From assembly GCA_016758965.1 (NCBI GenBank), contig JAEPRB010000383.1, positions 1 to 28,185 on the forward strand: DNA of 28,185 nt, in the 5' to 3' direction. A program made the position numbers and the translations under genes. Source of the stretch: Circinella minor (taxonomy: Eukaryota > Mucoromycota > Mucoromycetes > Mucorales > Lichtheimiaceae). Shown one piece after another: positions 9,336-19,633 of this stretch; positions within the stretch are counted from its first letter, which is position 1, and every line of letters starts with the position of its first letter. The notes under the pieces were generated by a model. That model saw only the letters and a program-made list of their open reading frames with translations. It was not told where the DNA came from and searched no databases.

Positions 9336-12300
9336 ATGCCCAACCCAAAAGATATATACTGTGAGAAATGCAACTTGCCTTATAATAAACAGAGGTTCCA
9401 AGTGCATTATGAAACATGTGGTACAGTCAATATTGTTTAAAATAATATAGTTACTATACACTATCTTACACCTAATACTGACCTTTTGATTTATGTAGTT
9501 GGAAACAATACACCTTATTACCATTATGAACAGACATATGCACCGGTTGCTAATGATCCTGAACAATTGCCAGAAGCAGAACCTATAGCTATAGGACAAA
9601 GCCAAGTTAATGAAGATGGACTTACCTTTAATCTGCACCAGCATAATAATGATAACATGGACATGGACGATTTCGATTTTGGTTTACCCAAAGCACCATT
9701 TATTGGTCAAGAATTAGAAACTCCTCCCACTCGTTCTGTTGATACTACCCATCCTGTTGATTCCATCCATCATGCTGCCTCCACCATTCCGACTGTTTTT
9801 GGTATTCCAATCCTCGGTATTGCTGGTGATGGTGACGATACTGATAATGACACTGATGATAACTATACTGAAGAAGAAAGTGAAGATGACGATTCGGATG
9901 ATATGTCAGGCATTGGCATTGATGAAGAAGAAATACAAGGCAATTATATCGATGCTTAGGATTTGGAGCCACCCTTATCCACAAATAGTCCAATTATTGA
10001 ATCTGTTGATGCACCGCTGACATTAGAAGACCACGAACGCAAAAGCTATGACTTGTATTGCTGGGTCCAGGAGAATAATGTCAGTCGAGCTGGGTATAAT
10101 TCATTACTTCTAATGTTGAACAAGTGGATTGTAGATGATGAGTTTGGTAAGCACTAGGTTTTTATAGTATTTATTAATGAATAAGTAATGCTAAAACGTA
10201 CCAAAAAAATAGATAAAATACCATTGTTTAGCCCTGCAAAGAGTGAAGCTCGCCTGGAGAGAATGTTCAAACTCAAGGAGACCAAGTACCATATGTGCCC
10301 AAACCGTTGCCGGCTTTTCCCTCAATTTTCAAATCATCCTTGCAAGTGCAAAGAAAAACAGTTTAATCCAAATGGAAAGCCAATAGCAACCATGTCGTAC
10401 TTCCCACTTGCAAGACAGTTGGCATATTTCATTGCAAATAATGATATCCGATCCTCGCTTTACCAAACTATGACACAAGAGCATAGTCCTGGAATGTTGA
10501 AAGATATATTTGATGGGTCCGTGTACAAGGAATTGAAGCCAAGCCTCTTTTCTAATCAATCCATGGACGATTTGGATCTTGCTGTATCATTGTTTATCGA
10601 TGGATTTGCACCTTTCAAAGGAGGCAATTCTAAAATGACAATTGTGCATATAGTATTTCTGAGTCTGCCGCCAAATGAGAGGTTAGCATTCATATTTTTT
10701 TTTTGTATTATGTATTTTAACTTGGTTACTTATTAGGTATACTTATTTTTTTTTAATATATCCAGATATAAGAAAAAAAATATGTTGCAGGTATCAATAA
10801 TACCAGCGGATCACACTGGAAACTTGTACAGTTTTTTGAAACCTTTGATGAATGAATTATTTATTCTCGAGAATGCGGGAATGGAAGTGAAATTTCCAAA
10901 CGGCTCGGTCAAAGTCAAGGTACACTTGTTACTAGCATCTGGTGACATTGCTGGCATCCAGGAATTGATACAACATTCGGGTCATAATTCGACTTATGGT
11001 TGCCGACAGTGTCATATCGAGACTGTATCATCCATCAGCCCAGCTGGTAGAGGAAATGGACGCTATTATACTGGGACTGTGGATATGCCTCAAGAAGGAA
11101 GCGACGATGAATTTAAAAATGGAAATGAAGTAAGGGCTATCATGGTTAAATATTTTGAGTTTTAGATGTCATCTTATGTACTAATCTCTTTGTTCTTCCA
11201 ATGTAGGAATTTGGTATTGCAAAAGCAACTGAGTTTGCCAAGCTGAAGTCATTCCATGGATCTTCTTTTTTTGGATTGGATGAGATGCATTTGATAGGTG
11301 CAAATGTGACAAAGAAGTTGTGGAGCATGATTTCTGGTGATTTCGAAACTGATGTCAATACCACTATTAGACTACCGAAGCAAAAGTGTTTAAAAATTGG
11401 GAGTGCTCTTGTTGAATCGGGAAGAACTATTCCTTCGTCAATATTCGAAGGAAGCTTTAGAGGTATATATTATTATCAAGTAAAAAGAAAAAAAGAAAAT
11501 ATACATTAATCAGGAGCTGATGTTGTTTACCTTCGATCAATAGACGTGTCTCGAAAAGCAGGTCTCATGCGCTCTGTTGACTGGATAATGTTCTTGCAAA
11601 TTGTGGTGCCAACTTTGGTATTCGAAAATTTGGTGGATATCTATACAGCCAACAGTGAACAAGTTCAAGCCTTGATGTCACTTGTGATCAGATGTACGTT
11701 AGCTCTTCTGTGGGAAATCGATGGTGATGACATAGCTAATATTGAAGAGTAAGTACTATACTGGTTAAAGTCATACATATATTCTCATTTATTAAAAAAA
11801 AATGTGTGTGTTTTGATAGGAACCTACATGTCTGGCATCTCCACATGATGAACAATGTCGATAAAAACATGTACACTGTCAACTTCCATTACTTGCGCCA
11901 TATACATACAATCTGCTCAAAGTTAGGTCCTCTCAGAGCGTATAGTACACGATCAGCCGAACGCGCAATTGATATGTTGTAAATTATGTCGGTGTCACAT
12001 TATGATTTTATGATGAGCTTATATATTTTATATAAACTGTAGGATTTTTCAAACGCCATATCAAACAGCGAGTGCTTCCTGGTGCCAACGCCGCCAATAT
12101 CATCAAGCGTCAATTACTGTTGCGTACCTTTGAACGCGTATATGGTGAAGAAGAAGTACTCGATGATGCTGAAGAACCGGAAAACTTTTATGTCATTCAA
12201 CCTACTGCTAATATCGAAAATTTTGAAAATGATATCGGTGAAGAGTTTGATAGTGGTAACGAAAGCGAGGAGGGTGCAGAAAGTGACAACGGCGACAGCA

Positions 12301-13017
12301 GTGACGAAGAAGGTGACGAAGAAGATGACGAATTACCTAGTGTCGACCAAGTTGAACTTTGGGATATTCAATTCTCAACCCTTGATGCATTTTCCAAATA
12401 TAACCTTGAAAGATATGTCAAAAAGTATTGGCATAACTATTTCCCTGACAACCGTGTTAGACGTAGCACCTTAGATCAAAATATTCGAGTTGGTAAACGT
12501 TTGTTCAAGATTGACACTATCTATCGATGCCAAGAATTCGCAAGTACTGCAAAAAAAATGGATACACTCGTTAAACTTCGACTTCGCATCAAAGTAGGGG
12601 CATGGGCTACATACTTTGGTGAGCTTATATTATTTTTCACTCACACTTATGAAGGAGGTTAGTTCATTTATAGTTGTTGATTAGATTATAAAAATGAAGT
12701 AATTATTAAAATAAGTACTTACTTTGGCAATATTTCCAATAGCTGGTGAACACCCTTTATGTTTAGTGAAAATATATGGAAATTTACAAATGACAAAGTA
12801 TGGCACATCACCAAGAGCGATGAAAACGGGCGTCCCATATGGACACCGTACAGGCGAAAATACAAGTCGCAGTGACAAATTCTACGTTGTCCATGCCAGT
12901 AACATTCGAGGTTACGCGGGACTACTAAAATCGTCACTCCATCCAGACCGATACTATGTTGTATATCCTGAAATGATTCCAGGAGATATTACCCTTGGGA
13001 AGATTAGTAAAATATAG
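9336..13017 (+). pseudogene. tnp2: Tnp2-type CACTA transposase, nine exons, one nonsense codon and one lost donor
   Basis: Exons 9336-9420, 9499-10146, 10186-10681, 10766-11129, 11207-11462, 11514-11748, 11820-11971, 12043-12618 and 12743-13017 join in one frame of 1,029 codons. N-terminus: a zinc-finger-like YCEKCNLPYNKQRFQVHYETC. Then an acidic linker, a CPNRC...CKC cluster (~282-299), and the Tnp2 core with FIDGFAPF (catalytic Asp ~383), LPPNERY, HLLLASGDIAGIQEL (second Asp ~470) and YGCRQC. Later come FHYLRHIHTICSKLGPLRAY and FFKRHIKQRVL, then an acidic stretch and a conserved C-terminal domain. The enzyme would cut and rejoin the element ends. Defects: TAG at 9957-9959 (codon 182), and the donor of intron 7 reads ATATGT where GTATGT is expected (11972). 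The 39-bp intron 10147-10185 is the least certain junction. Confidence 0.85.
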
Positions 13018-13352
13018 CTTCAATCCGACATGCACACAGACACACCCTTATTTATATATTCATATAAAATATTTTCCGTATTTACTTTTTTATAATGTTC
13101 AAATTCATCAATACAATGAAATCGTTCGTTTTGTCCTTCAGTCCACTGTACTAGACATTGACCGTGACTTAACTTTGGGGCTTTAAAATGTTCAATGTGT
13201 AACTTGAAATTGTTGGGATTTGTTAGGATTGTCAGGATTATCAGGATTCAATTTTTTCTGACCGAATTTGGAAGTGTGTAACGTAAAAAGATGTTAGGAT
13301 TTGTTAGGATTGTTAGGATTGTTAGGATTTTGGTTCCCAATTTCCCATGGTG
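13018..13352. repeat. Right subterminal repeats and terminal inverted repeat of the CACTA-like element
   Basis: Two clusters of TTAGGATTG-type 9-mers (13211-13249 and 13291-13330) precede the terminal TTTCCCATGGTG (13341-13352). The outer cluster mirrors the left end. The inner cluster has variants (GTCAGGATTATCAGGATT). The remainder, 13018-13200, is AT-rich 3' UTR or spacer with no gene. Confidence 0.75.
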
Positions 13353-13951
13353 TGTCATTTACGTCACCAATACTGTTTATAATACCGTGTTCAATAACTT
13401 CATTATCTTCTTCTATAGAACTTTGTGTAGTGGTATCATGGATACTACGTAGTTGATTATCCTGCTCATGTAACCAAATCTGGGCACTTTCTAGTTTTTT
13501 TTCTAACAGATATCTTTCCCCTAATTGTTGCAAATTAAGATTTATTGTTAAATCTAATAAATCGAGTGCGTTTCGCAGCAGCTCAACTGCTTTAAGCCCA
13601 AAGGAGATTATGGAATCTGCTTCGTTCTATAGAATAATAGCATTCAAGTATTAAGTTCCATGTATATGCGCTCGAGATGTTTGTAGCTGATATGTATTGA
13701 CATACCTTAAGTAAACGTATCTCCTCAACTGCTCGTTGATAACGATGATATTGTTCGAAAGGATACATCGAGTGATAAAAAACATTGCACTCAGTTCGAA
13801 AATTACTATCTTTTTTCAAGATATCTGAAACTGTAAGATATTCTGCAGCTAAACAATATAATATCAACAAGAAAAGATTGCCTGGTTTTAGTAATTCTGA
13901 GTTAATTCTTTAAATTAAATATTTGATCATTTAACTTTACCATCACCCTTA
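13353..13951 (-). pseudogene. KDZ transposase gene, 3' part (broken by PIF and CACTA elements)
   Basis: Continuation of the gene at 16869-19328 after removal of the PIF/Harbinger insert. It contains the end of the interrupted exon (13951-13941), an intron (13940-13849), an exon 13848-13706 (EYLTVSDILKK, YHRYQRAVEEIRLLK), an intron (13705-13627) and an exon 13626-13353 (ADSIISFGLKAVELLRNALD, LGERYLLEKKLESAQIWLHE, then an acidic stretch). All junctions keep phase (1, 0). The protein part is helical and charged, as expected for the region following the KDZ catalytic core. At 13352 it runs straight into the CACTA terminus, so the native C-terminus is missing or lies left of 7164. Read through, the terminal exon would translate the CACTA repeats into an artefactual Asn/Pro tail. 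Confidence 0.7.
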
Positions 13952-14176
13952 GACCAGCCGCAGCGGTGCTGTTACACCCGCTGTTATGTTAAATTTAACA
14001 GCTCACATAACAGCTACCCCCACGCAGCGGTGCTGTTACCAAAATGTTATATTTAACAACCGATTAACTTTTTCCTTGAGAATTGTGAAACTTCACAGCT
14101 GCTTGAATTCAAAATAAAAATTACTGCAGAATAGTAAAAACTTTCATTCTACACCCTCATCATCAAAGAAAAAAAC

Positions 14177-15096
14177 ATGCCTACCACTCCAACTACTACT
14201 CCTACCATTGTTTCTGGTACCAACACTCAACGCAAGAAGAAAGGTAAAGATTTTACCAAAGCTGAAGACATTGGGCTTGTTGAAGCGTATCTTGGCGTCA
14301 CCACCCGGCCAGAAGTAGGAGACGACATGAGTGATGAAACCATGTGGTCTTTAATTAAATCCACATTCATTACGAAAACTGGAGATCCGCAATCCCGGGA
14401 TACCACTTCGTTGAAATCAAGATTCAATTCTATTTCATCGAAGTGTCAATATTTCTCTGCGAATTACGCAAAGGTGATGGCCCAGCCACATAGTGGTGAA
14501 AATGACAATGATATGGTGAGCTAATTTTACATCTATATAAAAACTTCAGCAACTAAAGTTAGCAGGCAACTAACAATGACATATAGTATGAACGGGCCTG
14601 CGAAAAGTATGTTGACTTCCGTCCCGCCAATAGTGGCAAAAACTTTGGATTGAAGCATGTGTGGGACATACTGAAAGAAGAGCCCAAATGGAAGCCCCAG
14701 GTTCCTAAGCCAAACAACGAGGCAGAGGCTGTGGATGGAACCACAAAAAGGCCCACTGGCAAACACAAAGCCAAAGAAAACAAAGAAAAGCGCCGGGCTA
14801 ATGACAAAGAATCAGCTGAGGCGCAGGCTTTGGAAACGGTAAGAATCCAGCAAGAAATCGACCGTGATCGTGCCAAAGCCGTTTTGATGAGTGCACAAAG
14901 CGAAATGCTTATGGCGAAGCACGAGATCATGAAGGTTAATTTGCATGGTCTCAGTGATCAACAACAAGAATATTATCGGATCATGCAAAAGCGTATTCTG
15001 GACGAATTGAAGGAGGAAATGGAGTCGCCGAAGAAGAAACAAAAGGAAACGGTGAATGTAGAAGACGAAGACGAAGAAGAAGAGGGGGACGGAGAG

Positions 15097-15134
<38 letters not shown>

Positions 15135-15159
15135 AGGAGAAGAGGAAGAAAAACAATAA
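14177..15159 (+). CDS. PIF/Harbinger Myb/SANT-like partner protein
   Basis: Exons 14177-14515 and 14587-15159; intron of 71 bp with GTGAGC donor, phase 0; 303 aa, ending in tandem TAA codons. After a Thr/Pro-rich start, a trihelix/Myb-like DNA-binding domain spans residues ~20-105 (FTKAEDIGLVEAYLGVT, MWSLIKSTF, SLKSRFNSISSKCQYFSANY). It is followed by KNFGLKHVWDILKEEPKWKP, a basic linker, a long coiled coil like the NAM-associated C-terminal region of plant PIF ORF1 proteins (~200-260), and a Glu-rich tail. In this superfamily the Myb-like protein binds the termini and carries the transposase to the nucleus and DNA. The reading frame is intact. Confidence 0.9.
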
Positions 15160-15196
15160 TAAATTTATTTGTCAATATTATATAGTAGGTAAGTAG

Positions 15197-16679
15197 TTAT
15201 TCATCATCATCATCATCGCCATGAGCATAGAGTTGCCAGATATTTTCAATGAGATCTTTGGTTAGTCTATTATGGGCATTTTTATCAAGGATACACCTTT
15301 GACGTTGACGACGCATTATTTCATCCATTTGTCCACCATGCTGGATGGATGGTGAAACAGTAAATGAGCAATTGTCATAATCCAGTGGAATCTGCTTGGT
15401 ATATCCTTCACGTTCATCCTCAACGATCATATTGTGCATGATGATACATGCTTTGATGATATTCGAAAGTGTAGATACATGCCATGGACGTCCAGGCTCA
15501 CGTATGATTGCAAAACGCTGCTGAAGGACACCAAAAGCACGCTCAATATCCTTACGGACTGATTCTTGGCGTTTAGCAAATACCTAGTAGATTAAGAACG
15601 TGATGAGTTTCATTTAACAAAAAAATACCGTGTGCAGTACTTCATTTTTTCTTCTTTATCATAAGTAATTTTTTATCAAGGTAATAACGAAAACTGGTAG
15701 AGTAATTATAGTAGGGTTTTATAATTAATAAAGTGATATGTACCTTATGAATTCTGCTTACTGGATGTCTAATGGTCTTGATTAATGTTGCCCAGCTCGG
15801 GTAGATCCCATCTGCCAAATAATATCCCTTATCATACTGGTTATTATTGACAGTATATGTGACGGATGGGGCATTGCCATTAATGACCTCGTCAAACAAA
15901 GGGGATTTATGTAAGACGTTGAGATCATTACATGAACCAGGAACACCAAAAAACGAATGCCATATCCATAAGTCATGTGAAGCAACAGCTTCAAGGATGA
16001 CAGTGGATGTACCTTCTTTACCGGAAGTGTACATACCCGCCCAACCTGTCGGACAGTTCTTCCACTGCCAATGCATGCAATCCAAAGATCCAAGCATGCC
16101 TGGAAACCCGCGTGCTTCACCAAGGGCCAACAGACGCTTGAGGTCTTGCTCATTGGGGGCACGAAGATATTCTTCCCCAAAGCACTCGATAACCCCTTTG
16201 CAGAATTCGTTTAAAGAGTTTCGCGCTGTTGTCTCACTGATCTTTAGATATTCATCGACAGCATCGGCAGGACCACCATACGCAATCATACGCATTGCTG
16301 CAGTACCTTTGACATATGGATGTATGCCAAGCTTTCCAGTAGCATCTGGTCTTTGTTGGAAGTAGTCATAGTTTGTTTCAAGTTCTTGCATGATACGCAA
16401 AAACAATTCACGTCGCATACGAAAACGACGACGAAAATATGATGCATCGTATCTGGGAACAGGTACAAAATAATCTTCCATAATTATTTTTTTAAAAAGG
16501 GCACGATTACGTTTGATAACTTTCTTTTTCGGTTTTTCGATAGTAGAATTCGTGATGAGATTTCTTTCTCGGGAATGTCGTAAGACACGAGCAGCAATTT
16601 GTCGTGCGTTGATACTATTTCTCTCCATTTCCTCATCGAGATCACGTTTTTGTTTACGGTTTTTGAAGAATTTAGACAT
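15197..16679 (-). CDS. PIF/Harbinger DDE transposase
   Basis: Exons 16679-15744 and 15583-15197 with a 160-bp phase-0 intron (GTACAT donor); 440 aa. It has a basic N-terminus, then a helix-turn-helix-like region (DASYFRRRFRMRRELFLRIM, YLKISETTARNSLNEF), then a DDE_Tnp_4 RNase H-like core: GSLDCMHW (Asp200), GSCNDLNVL (Asp252), YYLADGIYP and, in exon 2, KDIERAFGVLQQR (Glu326). The C-terminus has IIKACIIMHNMIVEDE, typical for the family, and a poly-Asp end. ATG 16679 is chosen because the upstream extension lacks conserved character. All catalytic residues are present and no stop interrupts the frame, so it is potentially active. It converges with the Myb-like gene, leaving 37 bp between the stop codons. 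Confidence 0.93.
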
Positions 16680-16868
16680 CGTTATCGTTTTAATGAACAG
16701 AATCAATAATTTTATGAAGAGGAACAAATTATTAAATTTTTGGTGTTAATAATTTTGTAACAGCACCGCTGCGTGGCAGTAGCGGTTAAGTTAAATGACG
16801 CTGTTATGCGGGCTGTTAATTACCTATAACATAACAATTTTGTAACAGCACCGCTGCGGCTGGTCTTA

Positions 16869-19328
16869 GCAGTAATGTATAGTTCTAATGCCTTTTCTAC
16901 TTTTTGGTAAGCTTTTCTTGCTTGCCTGGCATATACTTCGGCACGTCGATGACCTTAAATAAAATAAAAAATGGTGTTATTCTATATACTATCAACTGAT
17001 ATATATCTATGCTAGTACCAATTTCTTGGACTCATAGGATTTCAATAGTCCAATCATATTTTGCTACGGCATTTCGCAGTCGTTCTTTTGCTTCATCATA
17101 GGTGCCACTTTCAGGAGCTAGCTGTCCTTGTTTGGCATTTTTAAAGCTTTCCCAAAGCTCTCCTAAGGTATCCATATCATAGGGCAAAAGAGCATCATGC
17201 CCTTATTGTACTACAATAGTCGCGCGAGCATACTTTGTTTTTAATGTTTTTCCTAGATTAAAATGTCAGCTCATAATGCTCATAAAACAAATTAGACACT
17301 TAAAATAAAGCGAGCTTTATATACTATTCATAATCTTACCTATGTTTTTTACTTTTTCTTTTTTGAATGAGTCTAGTGCACAACTCAAAGTGAGCTTGTG
17401 CTTGTTGGGCCCCGAGTACTTTGTTTGGGTGCTGAATCCTCCAATATACGCCCACAGCCTTTCACGCCACTCAGCATCCGTCAAACCAAAAGGCAGCAAA
17501 TGGGGATGGTAGTCAATTTGGCAAGAAGGTCCATGGCTATACGCGTGGAAAACAGGGATAGCTAATGGGACATCTTCTAAGTCCGGAAAGGTCTACATAA
17601 TTAAGAGCAGTAATTGTTAGATTTGATTGAACGAATACTAAACAAGATAGCTTACCTGAGTAAGACTCGACTTCAGCCAATACGAAACATCATAAAAAAT
17701 AGTACGTAATATTTGTGCCATATCTATTTTTTATCTGATTGATACTGCTCATTGGATAGAGATATCTTTGGTAAACTCAATTTTAGTATAGTGATAAAAA
17801 AAATATTGCAGCTTTTATAGACTTATGATTCTCCACCACATATATTCATAAAAAAAGTCGGAAATCCATGCCTGGTGCACGTGGATCTGAAAACACCAGT
17901 TTCATCGAGTCCTCTTGAATTTCCTTTTCTTGCTCCACTCAAAGCTCGAAACGACGAGCACGATCGACTCTCTTGATTCTTATTTTTTCAACGTCAATTA
18001 AGTTCGAAATAGAGCTTTTTATTAGTACAAGTAAGTGATAATATAATGCATAGCTTGTTAAAAACATACCGAATTCGTGCTTCTTCGTACTGGCTGAACA
18101 GGAAAATCATCAGCAACCCAGTAGTTGTTTGTACTGTGATAGTTATGGCTCAAAATAGAGTTATAAGAATCATCAGGTACATTTGCGAGTCTGCGCAGAG
18201 AAAAATTACCATCCAGAGCAAACTGGAGTGGAGATGTTGGCTATGGAAAAACATTAGAATAGAGATTAGAATATATATATTTAGAAGCATTGACAGTTAC
18301 CTCATACATGCAAGCAGGACATATATCGCTTTTGATTAAATTATGTGCATTTTGTAGATGATGATCAATCACCATCTTCATTTTTGCATAGATTGGGAGA
18401 ATCTTGGTAAGAATTTTTTTTAATGAATTCGGTACCTATATTAAAATAGACCCTTATTATTTAGAATGATTTCTTGCCACTTTTTCTCAAAAGCATTAAA
18501 ATATTACCGTTCGAGGGAATTGATATTCAACGAGCTTCACTATACTCGTGACAGACTGGGGTTGGATGAATTGTTGACCAAGGTATGTATCCATGACGTC
18601 TATGTGAATTGCTACTTCAGGTTTAACTGCTGATAAAGGAAACATGTGTAGCTCCATGAGTGCAAGTGGGACTGAAAATTCAGGACACTTGTCACATGAA
18701 GAAACACGAATGTTTCGCTTGATATCTTTTCTATGGTTTTAGTAACGAGTACTTTGAATTTAAAAGTGCATTATCATCTTTACTAATCACATTTAAACAC
18801 GCAAGTAACTGTACTAATCTTGATAGTGTCACATCCACATTGTCGTGATCCAACAAGCTCCACTTTGGTGTTATCAATTTGATAAAGACCAAGGCCACGC
18901 AAGTATGCTTTCCAAAGTTCAGGAAAAAGCTTTAGCCAAGCATTGCTTTTGTTCTCTGTTGGAGTAGACAGGTCTACTACACGAGAAGATCTACCACTGG
19001 TTGGGTTGTGAATGGAGGTTTCATTAACTTCTTTGTAGGCATCTTGATCTCCACCAAAATCGTCGCCATTGTCAAAATAGCAGCTAGGCACCTCATTTTG
19101 CGGAATAGATGAAGCTGTTGTTTTATCTGAGGTTCCTGATGTAGATCTTGAAGCTAAATTGTCTTTATCATCCATACCCATTAAAGATCTTTGTAATAAA
19201 GACATTGATGAACGTTTTCGCTTTGGTCCTTCCAAAGGGATAAGCTTCCTTTTCCCAGTTATTATAGAACTTCTATTTCCACGAATCTTTCTCTTGAGTG
19301 AGGCGCTTAATTTCTTTGGAGCAGTCAT
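16869..19328 (-). pseudogene. KDZ (Kyakuja/Dileera/Zisupton-type) transposase gene, 5' part
   Basis: Exons, minus strand: 19328 to ~18801, 18730-18508, 18435-18301, 18240-18070, one around 17990-17850, 17721-17656, 17592-17340, 17252-17019 and 16953-16869. ATG at 19328 starts a basic N-terminus. A CxC-type cysteine cluster follows (RQCGCDTIKISTVTC, SSCDKCPEFSVPLALMELHM), then CPACMYE, FALDGNFSLRR, GLDETGVFRSTC with RHGFP, IPVFHAYSHGPSCQIDYHP and FGLTDAEWRERLW. These match the hallmark blocks of KDZ transposases, including the DGNF, DETG and ERLW motifs. Damage: TAA 17203-17205, TGA 17032-17034, a stop after GGES near 17840, a faulty exon 1/2 junction, and the PIF insertion at 16868/13949. KDZ enzymes are cut-and-paste transposases common in fungi. 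Confidence 0.8.
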
Positions 19329-19633
19329 TGGGAGTTTAAAATATATAGATACGTAAAGGACAATATGAATATAATTGTTTATGATGGAACCTTTCAATAT
19401 TTATTATTGCTATTAAAAGACAGTAATACGATTGTACCACAATCTATTACCCGGAGCAGGAGTAACAGTCTCCGATGCATTTCGACCGACTTTGGCTAGT
19501 TTTGGTCGTTCCTAAGGCCCACTTTTACAAATTTGAGACTACTTTGGAAGCCACGGCGGGGAGTGCTTAGGTGGTTTTCGATGAATTCTACTATACCCTA
19601 ATATATATACAAAATTTTAGCATATATATGTAA
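19329..19633. other. Gap upstream of the KDZ gene, no gene seen
   Basis: It includes a relatively GC-rich patch (19440-19590) with CGACC...GGTCG pairing potential (19483-19508). It could contain the promoter or the terminal repeat of the KDZ element, but no matching partner end is visible on the other side, which is lost behind the CACTA element. Confidence 0.4.

Larger units (their letters stand above)
7164..13352. mobile_element. CACTA (EnSpm)-like DNA transposon, ~6.2 kb, two divergent genes
   Basis: Both ends begin CACCATGGGAAA in inverted orientation and continue into matching runs of the 9-mer AATCCTAAC (left 7164-7215; right end read backwards from 13352). The terminal inverted repeat is about 55-60 bp with a short variable stretch after the first 12 bases. 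Between them lie a minus-strand accessory gene (7513-9154) and a plus-strand Tnp2-type transposase (9336-13017), transcribed away from a 181-bp shared region. The flanking triplets are TAT on the left and TGT on the right, a possible 3-bp target duplication with one transition. Both genes carry nonsense codons, so the copy is probably not autonomous now. Confidence 0.85.
13952..16865. mobile_element. PIF/Harbinger DNA transposon, complete and apparently intact
   Basis: It is flanked by 3-bp TTA duplications (13949-13951 and 16866-16868), the hallmark target of the superfamily. The terminal inverted repeat is 23 bp and perfect, starting GACCAGCCGCAGCGG. A second direct copy of CGCAGCGGTGCTGTTAC follows inside each end (14023-14039 and 16757-16773), so the termini are doubled. 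The element encodes the two usual proteins, a Myb/SANT-like partner (plus) and a DDE transposase (minus), arranged convergently. Neither has internal stops. It sits in a coding exon of the KDZ gene. Length 2,914 bp. Confidence 0.95.

Noticed and set aside
326..13017. A nuclear code in which TAA/TAG means Gln
   Set aside because: Many internal stops fit Gln, but the intact PIF genes and the hAT gene end in TAA at the natural C-terminus and use ordinary CAA/CAG. Decay is simpler.
13211..13330. Telomere repeat array
   Set aside because: The unit is a 9-mer (TTAGGATTG), mirrored at the other transposon end, and internal to the window.
13294..13352. Asn/Pro-rich C-terminus of the KDZ protein
   Set aside because: This is the translated CACTA terminal array, not native protein sequence.
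14812..15175. Phe- and Leu-rich minus-strand ORFs
   Set aside because: Antisense of the Glu-rich tail of the Myb-like protein; no independent support.
15847..16365. 172-aa plus-strand ORF
   Set aside because: Antisense shadow of the PIF transposase core, which has all catalytic motifs.
17850..17990. Alternative frame reading QEKEIQEDSMKLVFSDPRAP
   Set aside because: The overlapping frame contains LDETGVFRSTC and RHGFP, which match KDZ transposases; the other frame is a chance opening.
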